Origin: Spironucleus salmonicida
Lineage: Eukaryota; Fornicata; Diplomonadida; Hexamitidae
NCBI GenBank assembly: GCA_000497125.2
Contig: CM035318.1
Coordinates: 682,001 to 746,000, forward strand
DNA: 64,000 nt
Direction: 5' to 3'
Both the position numbers and the translations under genes were made by a program. The notes beneath the pieces are model-generated. The model was not told where the DNA came from. It worked only from the letters and a program-made list of their open reading frames with translations, and searched no databases. Within the stretch, counting starts at the first letter, position 1. Each line of letters starts with the position of its first letter. This document shows positions 15,692 to 25,825 of this stretch, one piece after another.

Positions 15692-16948
15692 ATGTTCTTT
15701 TAGTTGGTTCCTAATATTTCAATAACAGGAGAAGTAATTTCCTGCATTTCTTTCTTTATTTTTTCTATAATAGCTTCCGCAGGTGGTATAGGAGGCGGTG
15801 GAATCTACACCTCAGTACTTATTGCTTTTGGCTCTGGCGTTCATGTGGCAATTCCACTTTCAAAACTAGTCATCTTCTCGGGATCATTTATTTTATTCTG
15901 TTATAATATATGGCAGAAGACTCCATAAGGAACTCCAAGAATTGCATGGGACTTAATTTTTCTCACTGAGAACGCTGTTGTGCTAGGTGGAATAGCTGGT
16001 GCCATGGTTAATGGTGTACTACCTCAATGGGCACTTTTAATTTGCGAGGTAATCTTCCTCATTTATCAATCGTTTACAATGATTAAAAAGGGCGTTCAGA
16101 AGCTAAAAGAGGATTTAAAGAAATTCAAACAAGAAAAATAGCACAACGAGATAAAACTTTAAGCTGAAGATAATTTACCTCTTCCTACTTCAACAAATAT
16201 AAGCTAGCCACTACTTTCATCAGACGCAATATTTGAAGAGGAAGAACCGAAAGTTACAAAACTTGGCCACTTACGTCAGATTAACATTCCTAGGCTGTTT
16301 AATTTCGTGTTTTTCTATTTAGTTCAGCTTGGATTGACCATAGGCCGCTCGATTGTTCCTACTTGTAAGACTGTATATTGGGTTCTACTAACACTTAACC
16401 TAGTTGTCGCTATGCTAGCTACATTCATTAATTATTTACTTACATAACGATCTGTAGCTAAAAACTAAAAACTTCTTCTTAATGCTGACATCAATCCCCC
16501 ATATGGATTTTGGAGTTTCTACGGACGGTTTGTAGGAATAAGCATCGTCGCTGGTGTAGTAGCAGCTGCTTTCGGGTTGGGAGGTGGTTTAGTTAAGAAC
16601 CCGATGTTCATCTCCATGGGTGTCCCCCCTCTAGCTACACGAAATGTCAGTGGTGCCATGATCGCTTTTACTAGCCTGGCAAGCCTGATGCAGTACTGGG
16701 TGCAGGGTCAAGTCGATATTTCGTATAGCTGGGTATTCATGCTCATGCTTGTAGTAGGCTTCCCTGGAGGCTATTTCCTCAGCGATAAGATCATCAAAGT
16801 TGTGAAAAGCACCGCCGTGATCCAGCTGGCGATGGGTTGCACAATGGTCGTTTCTTGCGTCGTAATCATGGTTCAACTAGTGAAGGAGATCATCGAAATG
16901 GTGAAAACTGGCGTCGTCCCAAGTTTCCGAAACTTCTGCAATGCATGA
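15692..16948 (+). CDS. TauE/SafE family anion permease
   Basis: An integral membrane protein of 418 residues (ATG 15692, TGA 16946-16948) of the TauE/SafE (DUF81) family, which includes sulfite, sulfonate and other anion exporters. Two halves each begin with the Gly-rich family motif: AGGIGGGGIYTSV near 28-40 and AFGLGGGLVKNP near 295. About eight to ten membrane spans are visible, separated by a long charged cytosolic loop at about 130-195. The 3' third is clearly GC-richer than the 5' part. Substrate cannot be told from sequence; the adjacent MalY-like lyase hints at sulfur compounds. Confidence 0.88.
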
Positions 16949-17453
16949 GGAGCATTTTGGAGATTTTCAGCTGATACAACAAAAGAAGTGGGATGCAAAA
17001 TTTAAGCCGATTAGCATGTTACCTAGAAGTCGCTGGCTAACATCGATACGGCCGCTTGTGCAGAAACGCATAAATTCGTCGGCTTTGTAGCAATTTAGAG
17101 ATTTGCTGTATATGGTCGTTGTTTTATTTTGCTATTTGGGCTGAAAGACGGTTAGCAGAGGAAATAATTTAACGTGAACTAAAATTTTGGCACGTTTGTT
17201 GTCTAATTTTTGCAACTTAAGAATGAAAATTCCTGCATTAATTAATTATATTTAAAAATTAAAGTGGAAAATCAAATTCAAAGTGAAATTTCAGCTAGTC
17301 ACTATTTCAAACACAGTCACAAAACCAGTTCGGCACCGAAGCGACGGCTCGGAATGCTTTTATCGTAGAATTTGCATTTCCGCTTTAACTGGTACTGAAA
17401 TGATGCTAAAAATCACATGATAAAAAATTTCCAGGAATTGAAAGCGATAAATC
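16949..17453. other. Intergenic with unresolved open frames
   Basis: A 505-bp convergent gap. On the minus strand a frame is open from 17290 to TGA 16967 and ends in plausible protein (DEFMRFCTSGRIDVSQRLLG), but its only ATG is at 17071, giving 34 residues. A plus-strand frame is also open across the region without a start. It contains one copy of a dispersed motif, AATTTGATTTTCCACT, on the minus strand near 17265-17285. It could be a gene remnant; no call is made. Confidence 0.35.
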
Positions 17454-19979
17454 TCACTCTCTGGATGCGCTACCTAGTGCGGCATTGCGTCTCAACTTAT
17501 ACGGGAATTATGCGAAATTGATATAAATCGTGAGGGCATACGGCAGGGAAACCTCGCGGTCACATACAAATTAATCATCTGATGAGATTGGTTCCCAGCT
17601 TTCCCTTGGTGCCAGAGCGTACACTGTCCCTTTTTTGCAGAGATAATAGCAGTACGCTTTAGCTAAGATGTAGAATTTCAGATTCTCTCTAATCGTGAAA
17701 GATCGCAGAAAGAGGGACTCCAGCTAGTATGGGGACACAGCAATGTATACATACTTAATGTAAATATTGGTGATGCTTCTAGTCTTTATCACGGTATAGA
17801 TTGAGTTAGTGACTTGGAGATCACAAAGTTTAAGACTCTTCAGATTTGGCAATGTCGTTACATATAAAGTTCTAACTGCTATATCTATTAAGTGCAATAC
17901 CACTAAAGAAGGAGACAAATAAAGTTCAATATAGTTATTCTTAAGTTACTCCATAAACCCTTAAATTTTTAAGACTTCTAAAAGAGGTAAATGAGATAGC
18001 AGGGTATATATATTACCCAATGACTCTTTTTAAAAACAACTAGCACCAATAATGATTTCTTTCAATATTAATAGGTTATCATTTAATTAAATATTAAAAT
18101 TTATATTACACCTATATAGATTAAGAGAAATAAGTTTAGATGTAATCGGAATTTCGGTATCAATTTTATTCAATATTAAATGTTTAATATTTTTCGCATC
18201 ATAAATTATTTGACAATCTGTATTACTGAGATTTAAAGTATTCAAATTTTATAGCTGGGACTATGTGTAAGATTTCACGCTTGACTGACACAGTTCCAAT
18301 GAGGTAGTGGATGCTGTTAAATTCAGATTTTTAAGACTTTAATTGTAATAACTTAAGCTAACCATATTATTTTGCTTCCTATTAATGACTTACAAATAAC
18401 CAATTTAAGTAAATTTGTTCTATTTCTAAATATAAATATGTTCAGGTATCATCAACTTATTTATATTATTTATAATAACTAATTTTGGATCAAATATGCA
18501 CAAAGCATTAAAAATAATATCTACCTATATGCAGCTTATAAATATATATTCTAGAATGAGATATTCAAGACTACTACAATTTATCAGCTGATTTACTAAA
18601 TAAGAATCGTTTCCTATATTTTCTTTATATTTTTATTCTTCCTATGATAGTTCTTACTCTTTTTATTTAATGGTCAGACGTCTAAATTGATCAGGATAAG
18701 CATATAAAAAGTTGTGTATTTTGGTATTCTCGAGCTCATAACTTTCAACAGGGCATAAAATTTCTAATTTTTCAACATGATAGTCTGTGATTGAAAGCTC
18801 AATCAATCTGTCAATATTCTCACCGATTTTTATTTCTTTAATCTCTTCAAACCTATTACCTACATTAGGACATGGATAGTGACAACATATGTTGACTTTA
18901 CGAAGATTACGAAACTAATTTAAGGCTGTATAAATATTATCGTAAACAATTTATTAAATAGGATCTGAACCAAAAATAACACTTTAAACACGACTTCCCA
19001 GAATTGTAATAGAATCTATACTCATTATAGATGGAAATAACATCTAATTGATTTGAGCGAAATTTATGTCCAATTACTAGATAAAATGAGATTATCTTTC
19101 CAATCCAACTAATTGAAAACTTTCTACTTTATCTTTAACAATAATTACACCGTTAAAACTGCTCTAAAACAATAAAATTGGCGTATATAATATTTAATAT
19201 TTTTCTTATATTTCAATTGTTTTAAAGTTTTGAAAGTATATCAGAAACGGTTCATTACTTATTATACTAATATTTTCTGCTTTTTAAAAATAGATATCTT
19301 CGGTTGATTAAATAAATGTATAATTTATAATTTCACCTAGATGTAATATAGCTCCATGACACATATTTGATAATACTCGATTTGAGTTTTCCTATGAGGA
19401 GTCATCACACCTAATAAAGTTACAGTAGTTTAAAAAGTTGTCCGGAAATTTAGATAACTAAGAATTGGATAAAGTAATAGATACTGGTTGAATAGGATAC
19501 TGAGTGAATACCTTGCCGTCATTAATACAGAAGTTCTAATTAAAAATAAGAGTAATGCCATTAATCAGCAGTGTTTAGATACTTAAGGCTTTAGTTATGG
19601 CTATTTAAGCTACATTATTAATTTCGCAGATAGCTGCGTTGGTTAAGCCTAGGTCAACTTAGCTTTTGTTTTGAATTACTAGAACTTTGAAACAACGTAA
19701 TAAAGCTTGGCCAAAAAAACATAATCTTTAATAAATATTACAGTTTAAAAATATTATAGGTAAAGATTGTGGCAAGATAGTAGAATAATCAATTAGGCAA
19801 TGATCATTATCTACAATCTAGATAGCCCTAAACTCCCTAAGATCTAAGCTTTCTTTTAACATCTAATTATTGAATTATACCTAACAAGGATTCAGGATAA
19901 TTATTTCCTTCTCAACTTTACTCAACTAGACAGTCTTTCCGCAATAATCTACAACGCTACTATCATAATCTATATTCAT
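17454..19979 (-). CDS. Large leucine-rich-repeat protein
   Basis: ATG 19979 to TGA 17454-17456. I checked all TCA triplets line by line, and none is in frame, giving 841 uninterrupted residues with frequent TAR Gln. The sequence is a long series of degenerate LRRs rich in Ile, Asn and Leu (for example LNTLNLSNTDCQIIY and SLKNLNLTAS). No signal peptide or membrane span is evident. The last about 90 residues are a different, less repetitive domain (SSDDQFVCDREVSLPYALT). Repeats of this kind are abundant in diplomonads, where they mostly act as binding scaffolds. The exact partner is unknown. Confidence 0.85.
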
Positions 19980-20027
19980 TTTAAAATTGCTTATTAGTAA
20001 TAATTTACACCATTTAGTATATAATGC

Positions 20028-20564
20028 TCAGCTTCTGATATAAGATAAATAAACAAAATTAGCAAACTCAATTGACTATTTTACTTGACATATTTTCGAA
20101 ATATTTAATTAGCATTATTATACAGTATAATTAATTATTTATAAAATAAATTCGACGGGAAACGCATTCGGCGTAGCTAGTTGCTCCCAAACTGCACCAG
20201 AGGTATTTTGCACTTTTTAGCTGAAATAGTCCCAAAACTCCATTTTCATCACACCGTCCAGATCCCTATAGCGACATCCCAGATTTGTCTTGGTAAAGTC
20301 CTGGGCGGCTTGCGCGCCAGCAGTGTCATTTTGGTCGTTTATAAGGGTATGATTTGTTTTGTGTGCTAATCGGTTGTTTGGGTCATTTGAAGACTTTCAT
20401 ATTTTTGATGTTCTTATAGTCAGTATAGTTCTAAATGCTTATATCACTTTAAGGACTTTTAGTCATAAAAGCCCGTTAAAGGCTTTAAGTAGAGCTGTTC
20501 TACCCTCATCTTTGCAGCTTTAGATGGTATAGCGCAATTTAGTTACAAAAAATGAACTGGACAT
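20028..20564 (-). pseudogene. Degenerate ankyrin-like gene remnant
   Basis: One continuous frame starting at ATG 20564 encodes an ankyrin-like segment (CKDEGRTALLKAFNGLL) but is broken by two in-frame TGA codons. It then continues with protein-like sequence (LGCRYRDLDGVMKMEFWDYF) until TGA at 20028. TGA is the functional stop in this genome, so the frame cannot make a full product. It lies just upstream of the LRR gene start. The ankyrin match is only one repeat and therefore tentative. Confidence 0.4.
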
Positions 20565-20736
20565 GTTGAATGGAGTTATAGGGATGCAAGTAGCGGATGG
20601 GTGTTTGATAGTTGTACATCACAGTCAGAGGAGGTAGTTGTGTTTTCGCTTCTTTGAGAATAAGCTTTTGTGGGCGTAATTTATATGTTTAATATTATTT
20701 AATAATAGGCATTTAATAGTATACAATTGGGTAAAT

Positions 20737-21582
20737 TCAATTAAAATATATATATTATATATTATACCGTATAAGATAAAATACTTGAAAATCAATAAAT
20801 AGTTTCCTATAAAGAGAAGCAGCGTTTAGCTTCAACATAAGTTTTTATTATTTGTGGATAGTGAATATTTCAATTAAGTTTTTTAACTCCATAACTGATC
20901 TGCCTCTCTTACCAGTTTCACCAAACTTAACTGAAACTACAGTGATATTTTTACTGGCCAGTAACGTTATAGTTAGGGCGTAGTCGTGCTTAGAGCCAAA
21001 AGTAGGATCCCTATCAACAACAAGATAGGCTGAAGTTCTAACCGTTATTAGAATTTTGTTTGAAAATGCGCTGCTCCGCGCTACGATAGGTGTTAGAAGC
21101 TTGCGATCTACTGTACCGTAAATATCCCCGGTCCTGCTCTGATGAGTCGCGGGGCTCGCTATCCACCTGAGCTCGTAGTTCCTGCTGGGTTGGGTGGTCG
21201 CCTGCATTGTTGGCTGCAGGATGCTTTGCCTGGAGTGAAATTTTAGTTACTGGAGGGGTGTATACGGAGAACTTGTTGATGAACTATAGCGAAGCCTCTG
21301 CTAGGTCAGGTGGAAGGTGGCGGACCTCCGTACTCTGCTAGCTTGCTTCGTTCCGCAGAAGCGCACAATTTTCGATGCTGATAGCAGGCAGCGCATGGGC
21401 ACACCCTTATAGGCACTGTCGGGCCCACCGCGACGCCGAATCTGGCTGCATCTGCCGTCTGTTTCGGGTAAAACTAAATTTGGAGTGTGGACGAAACCTC
21501 CCGCAATAGGGACATAATAGCTATTCTCGAGAGTTTTTTTGTAAAATATATTCAACCCGATATGCGGATGCATACCCCCCAT
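20737..21582 (-). CDS. Possible chimeric ORF across palindrome edge
   Basis: A minus-strand frame with ATG 21582 and TGA 20737-20739 (281 codons, TAR as Gln) crosses the left boundary of the palindrome at 21147. Inside the arm it is antisense to a membrane-protein 3' end; outside it reads plausible protein (YLVVDRDPTFGSKHDYALT, VVSVKFGETGKRGRS). The outer half (20737-21146) may be the tail of an older gene cut by the rearrangement. Chance open reading is a serious alternative. Confidence 0.3.
21147..21238 (+). pseudogene. 3' fragment of the small membrane protein gene
   Basis: The last about 30 codons of the two-span membrane protein gene (relative of 57583-57948) are present at the edge of the left arm, ending at TGA 21236-21238 (LLGWVVACIVGCRMLCLE). 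The upstream part is missing because the palindrome arm ends here. Confidence 0.6.
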
Positions 21583-21716
21583 AGCAAAATAATCCCGCTC
21601 CCAGGTTTTGTTTTGGCGCTACAACTGAGATTTGGTATAATTTAGAATGCAAATATAAAGATTGTAGACGGTAAATTAGGCTGCCACAAATACTATATAA
21701 GGCCGCGCAGTAGCTA

Positions 21717-21726
21717 TTCCCACTCC
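21717..21726 (+). promoter_or_regulatory. TTYCCRCTCC start-proximal box
   Basis: TTCCCACTCC lies 7 nt before ATG 21734. The same 10-mer consensus precedes five other starts in this window. The function is inferred. Confidence 0.5.
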
Positions 21727-21733
21727 ACAAAAA

Positions 21734-22879
21734 ATGACGGAAACTGAACCCAACATGACCAAGATAGCGCAGCTAGCGAAGAGCTGCACCGACAAAATCA
21801 GTGAGCAAGGGGTCCAGGCGTAGATGCTGGAGATCATGTCCAAGCAGTCGCAGCAGCAGTCCAAGGCCTTCTCCAAGCTGCACAAGAGGATCCCCAAGGA
21901 CTCCAAGTTCAACGTGTACTACGAGGCCAAGTACCACCTGGAGTCAACCACATACCAGCAGATCCACAAGTTCGACAAGCCGTTCCAGCACCACATCAAG
22001 CAGGTCCAGCTGCTCCTGAAGGCCAACAGCAAGGTCTACGGCAAGGTTCTCAAGACGAGCCAGGCATCGCTGAAGAAGTTTACCAGCGCGAAGGGTGCCC
22101 TCGCAAAGACGCAACAGGCGGTGAGGGACACGCAGAACCTCTACAATCTGGAGCCCAGCCAGAAAGTGGAGGAGCTGCTGAAGAAGCTGCAGGACAAGGA
22201 GAAGCAGCAAATTACGGTCGTTAACGGTCTCAGCAAGCAGAGCAATGTGGACTCCAACACGTGCGAAAACACAGGCATAGACTACCTGAACAAGCTCCAG
22301 ACGGCCTACGGCAACATCCTGAAGCAGGAGAAGCAGTTCTACTCGCTCATCTCGGACATCAGCGAGATCCAGGCCTTCTTCGAGAAGCTGAAGTAGCTAA
22401 ACTCCTACGCGCAGACGTTCGACGTGGAGGACCTGAGCACGAAGTACCTATTTGATACGCTCAAACTCTCCCCAAACATGGCCAAGAAGTAGCTGGTGCA
22501 GCCCGAGCCGGTGGCGGCGCCGATCCTGCCAAACTTCGCAGATACGCAGAGGCTGAAGCTGGCGGACGAGAAGCAGAGGCTCGCTGAGGAGGAGGCCTTC
22601 AAGGAGGCCGAGCGGCTGCGACTGGAGGAGGAAGACCTCAAACGGTAACAGGAGGAGCAACAGCTCGCTGCTGAGGCAAAGGCGTAGGAGGACAAGGCCC
22701 CGATCCAGCTTTAAGAGCAAGAGCAGGAGACGTACGAGCAACCCGAGACGGAGGAGATGCAGGCTGAACCCGTTGCCTCCCACGACGGTTACGAGCAGCA
22801 GTACCAGGAGGAGCCACAGCACGCCCCCGAGACGTACGAGATCCACGATAACGTGGACGCCGACTACCAGGTCCTTTGA
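21734..22879 (+). CDS. F-BAR-like coiled-coil protein (left-arm copy)
   Basis: ATG 21734 to TGA 22877-22879, 381 residues. Residues about 1-230 are a continuous amphipathic helical region (KAFSKLHKRIPKDSKFNVYY, YGKVLKTSQASLKKF) that looks like a BAR/F-BAR or similar membrane-curvature helix bundle; this is inference from composition only. Residues about 265-330 are a Glu/Arg/Lys coiled coil (EKQRLAEEEAFKEAERLRLE). The tail is Gln/Glu/Tyr-rich with repeated ETYE/YEQQ motifs, possible phosphotyrosine or SH3-type sites. Gln is mostly CAG with occasional TAG/TAA. The frame is GC-rich. An identical copy is at 34165-35310. Confidence 0.8.
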
Positions 22880-22892
22880 GTGAATCCCTCCA

Positions 22893-24122
22893 TCACTTCG
22901 CCGCGGTGACGATCTGCACCAGCCACCTCGCAATATCAAGTTTGTCCATCACCCCGCTGTGGTGCTCGCCACCAAGTCGGTCCAGGAGCATGATCTCGTT
23001 GCTACTGCTCTGGAAGCCGACCGCTCCGCCGATCTGGTTCACTGCGATGAAGTCCAGGTTTTTGCGGCGCAGCTTGTCCTCCCCGTAGGCGCGGAGGTTC
23101 TCGGTCTCTGCCGCGAAGCCGCACAACACCTGGTGCGTCTTAGCGGCCCCCATCTCGGCCAGGATGTCTCGCGTCCTGCGCATCTCTGCAGCCTCCTCCG
23201 TCTTCTTTAGCTTCCTGTCGCTGCGCACCGGGGAGAAGTCGCTCACGGCCGCTGCCATGAACACGAAGTCCGCCACCGGGAAGTCCGCCATCAGCGCGGC
23301 ATGCATGTCCGCCGCTGAGCGCGTTTTCGTCCACACGCCGCCGAAGCCTGGGTAGCTCTCGGCGGCCACCAGGTGCACGCGTGCGCCCAGCATCTCGCAG
23401 GCACGCGCGATATCGCGACCCATCTTCCCCGAGGAGTTGTTGCTCAGGAAGCGGAAGGGATCGAAGTCCTCCAAAGTCGGGCCGGCGCTAACGACTACAG
23501 TCTTCCCTGCAAGAGAGGTGCCCCCGAGGAGCAGCGCCGCGACTCGGTCCACGATTAGCTGCACTGGCGCCAGCTTGCCATCTCCTACATCTCCGCAGGC
23601 AAGCATGCCTGTCTAGCTCGCAACTACGACGGCGCCCCTCCCGCGAAGGATGGACAGGTTTTGCTAGGTGGCGGGGTGTTCAAGCATGTTTGTGTTCATA
23701 GCGGGGCAGACCACCAGCTGCGCTCTGGTAGCGAGTGCAGTTGTGCTTAAAAAGTCGTCGCAGAGGCCGTGGGCGAGCTTCGCGATGACATTGGCGGTGG
23801 CTGGGGCGATGAGGAGCAGATCCGCGGCCTTGGCGAGTGCCACATGCTCCACATTCATCTCCACGCCGATGTCAAACTGCTGGGTGATGACCCTGTTGCG
23901 GGTGAGCGTCTGCAGGGTCAACGGCGTGATGAATTCCTGCGCTGCGGCCGTAAGAACCGCATGCGTGGTGACCCCAAGCTTCTGCAGAGAAGATGCGATA
24001 TCGGCAGCCTTGTACGCCGCGATGGATCCCGTGACTCCCAGGAGCACCGTCTTGCCTGCCAGCACGGAGTGGCAAGGAGAGAAGTCCATTTGAAGCGGAG
24101 TGCGGAAGGACAACTCACTCAT
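22893..24122 (-). CDS. coaBC: Bifunctional CoaBC (left-arm copy)
   Basis: Phosphopantothenoylcysteine synthetase/decarboxylase: CoaB joins 4'-phosphopantothenate to cysteine and CoaC, a flavoprotein, decarboxylates the product to phosphopantetheine for CoA. The 409 residues run from ATG 24122 to TGA 22893. CoaC comes first with LLGVTGSIAAYKAAD near 27-41 (FMN binding), the catalytic His region, and PAMNTNM near 144 with the Asn of the substrate clamp. The linker is ACGDVGDGK. CoaB follows with SAGPTLEDFDPFRFLSNNSS near 208, AAAVSDFSP near 293 and KLKK just after it. Fused CoaBC is the bacterial/archaeal arrangement, so lateral gain is likely. TAR Gln codons show adaptation to this genome. Confidence 0.95.
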
Positions 24123-24351
24123 GCAAGCCCGCTCGCAGCAGCGCATAACGTATCTCCTCAGGGGAGTAGCATGCACTGCATGACGCCTGGGGGGTGTCGT
24201 CCCGGAAGCTGTCCCCGCCAGCTCCGAGCTCGCAGGCGATGCAGTGGGACAGAGTGGCCTGGCGGGGCGGCCTGGCGGTAGCATTGGCGAAACGTACCTT
24301 CCGGAGTACGGCCAGGCCGCACAAGAGCTGTGAGGACCGATTCGGGGGCAT
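24115..24351 (-). CDS. Small Cys-rich protein (left-arm copy)
   Basis: ATG 24351 to TGA 24115-24117, 78 residues, all sense codons. The N-terminus is basic. The C-terminal half has two CxxC pairs (CIAC and CSAC, about 19 residues apart), a spacing suited to one structural zinc. It ends YSPEEIRYALLRAGLHE. Its stop overlaps the CoaBC start in ATGAGTGA, so the two genes share 8 bases. No family is recognised. A zinc-ribbon or ubiquitin-related mini-protein are guesses only. Confidence 0.7.
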   Translation of the reverse strand: MPPNRSSQLLCGLAVLRKVRFANATARPPRQATLSHCIACELGAGGDSFRDDTPQASCSACYSPEEIRYALLRAGLHE

Positions 24352-24398
24352 TCGGAGCGGAGTCGGCTTATTATGTACTGAGTAGCGCTAGACCAAAA

Positions 24399-24614
24399 AT
24401 GCCTCACAAGTACGCCGAGAAGCCGCAGCTGCAGAACTTCCTAGGGCATCGTGTACACCTCTCGCTGCACGGGGGCGGCTGGATCGATGGAGAGCTGCAG
24501 GATGTGGACCCCTTCCTCAACGCCACAATGCACGACTGCACGAACGATAAGGGGAAGCGCATGCCCAGCGCGGTGGTGCGAGGCAACGCCATCACGAGCG
24601 TCTCGTGTGACTGA
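24399..24614 (+). CDS. Sm/LSm protein, SmG-like (left-arm copy)
   Basis: A 71-residue Sm-fold protein, ATG 24399 to TGA 24612-24614. Sm1 is visible as LQNFLGHRVHLSLHGGGWIDGELQDVDPFLN with the GxL..D.fmN pattern. Sm2 is VVRGNAITSVS with the conserved RGN. The short length and VRGN(A/S)I are typical of snRNP G or LSm7, components of the heptameric ring on spliceosomal snRNA or U6/mRNA decay. It is divergently arranged 47 bp from the Cys-rich gene and 5 bp from the tail-anchored gene stop. Confidence 0.9.
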   Translation: MPHKYAEKPQLQNFLGHRVHLSLHGGGWIDGELQDVDPFLNATMHDCTNDKGKRMPSAVVRGNAITSVSCD

Positions 24615-24619
24615 ATTCC

Positions 24620-25138
24620 TCACTTCGCCCGCACGGGCATATTATGCTGCACGAAAAGGTACAGGCCCAGGAACACAGCTGCGAACCCAAGTGCCAGGGA
24701 ACCGAAGAGGGCGTAGGGAACCGCCGCCGCCTCGTCCTCGTTCACCACAAATTCGCACAGCAGGTTCCTGAGTGAGTTGCGCGACATCTCCTGACAGCTA
24801 TAGTACGTGACCCCGTTCTGCGCCGCGTAGTCCTCCACTGCCTCGCGGCTCACAAACCTGGCGCCCTTGCGCGGGGAGATGTCCAGCACGGCAGCCGTAC
24901 GCTGGACCCCGGATAGTCTTACAATCTCCTGGTGCGCCAGGTTCCACGAGTCCTGGTACTGGCCACTGAACACGATCAGCGCACACTCCGCTTCAGGGCC
25001 AGCCAGGACGAAGCCGAGGTCCCCGTCATCTGTCGGGATCGTGAGGACGCCATCGGAAAAAAACCTGGTAACCTGCACCTCCAGTTGTGGGGAGGTCGGC
25101 CGAAGCTCGAGCCGGATGGTCTTGTACAGCAAGCTCAT
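24620..25138 (-). CDS. Tail-anchored small-GTPase-fold-like protein (left-arm copy)
   Basis: ATG 25138 to TGA 24620-24622, 172 residues. The order of elements resembles a Ras/Rab/Ran fold: an N-terminal beta strand (YKTIRLELRP), then LGFVLAGPEAECALIVFSG at the usual DxxG/helix-2 region, then a strand/helix pair (TAAVLDISPRKG), then VTYYSCQEMSRNSLRNLLCE, which parallels the SAK-motif strand and last helix. The phosphate-binding P-loop and NKxD are absent, so it should not bind GTP conventionally. A C-terminal hydrophobic span (ALFGSLALGFAAVFLGLYLF) with a short basic end looks like a tail anchor. A pseudo-GTPase of the endomembrane system is inference. Confidence 0.65.
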   Translation of the reverse strand: MSLLYKTIRLELRPTSPQLEVQVTRFFSDGVLTIPTDDGDLGFVLAGPEAECALIVFSGQYQDSWNLAHQEIVRLSGVQRTAAVLDISPRKGARFVSREAVEDYAAQNGVTYYSCQEMSRNSLRNLLCEFVVNEDEAAAVPYALFGSLALGFAAVFLGLYLFVQHNMPVRAK

Positions 25139-25360
25139 TTGGAGTGGCCGATCTAGGAAGGGCAACAACGGGAACTTTATCCCGCGTGTTGTCTTCTCGG
25201 CTCATGAAGCACAAGTGGCCGTCTGACCCTGCTGGAATGGCTGCATCAGGACCCCTCACTCCTGCGTCATGACTATGTTTTCTGGCTAACCGTATCAAAG
25301 CTGGCTAGGTTCCCTAGCGGAGGAATGCGTCAGCCCTAGCAGTGCTCCTTCGAAAATAGC

Positions 25361-25747
25361 ATGCGAGCACCTTCGCTGCTAGCACGCCGAGTAACTCCCA
25401 GTCCGGGTACGGCAAACTGGCCGTGGAAGGTCACGGGCACGGGTCCACCTGGGCGTATGGTGGAACAGGCGCAAGAGGATGCAAAAAAATTGGCTATCGG
25501 TACACAATTGGTTGCTTTGATTTTGGACTACCCCTAGTCTTATCATGAAATTGGTCTCGATGGGAACTGCATACCTGTCGAACCGCCTGACGGAGAATTA
25601 TAATTTAGCAGCATGCGGGACTAGCTATCCCAGGATATCTTTCACCTATTGTCTAGCGAGCCGCTGGGCTCATACTGCTCTGCCGAGGCAGCACTAAGCT
25701 GGCAGGGTCCCTGCAGCTATACCCGCAATAACCACCAGGAAACATGA
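25361..25747 (+). CDS. Unknown 128-aa protein (left-arm copy)
   Basis: ATG 25361 to TGA 25745-25747. An alternative start is Met 33 (ATG 25457, MVEQAQEDAKK), which would drop a basic, Pro-rich N-terminus that might be a targeting extension. The core is acidic and helical, followed by LDGNCIPVEPPDGELQF, a Ser-rich acidic segment and several Cys. No family is recognised. TAG and TAA are read as Gln in the core. Confidence 0.55.
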
Positions 25748-25825
25748 TGCTTACTAAACGAGTGTGAGTGATACTAGGTCAACGCAAGGCAGCCTTCGCA
25801 GCAACGCCGCATTACACATTCTACC

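Noticed and set aside
16949-17453. Intron or exon remnant ending AATGCAG
   Set aside because: No matching upstream exon with an ATG; only a short minus frame remains.
22448-22939. 163-residue Leu-rich minus-strand ORF
   Set aside because: Antisense of the Glu/Gln/Lys coiled coil, which always yields Leu-rich shadows.
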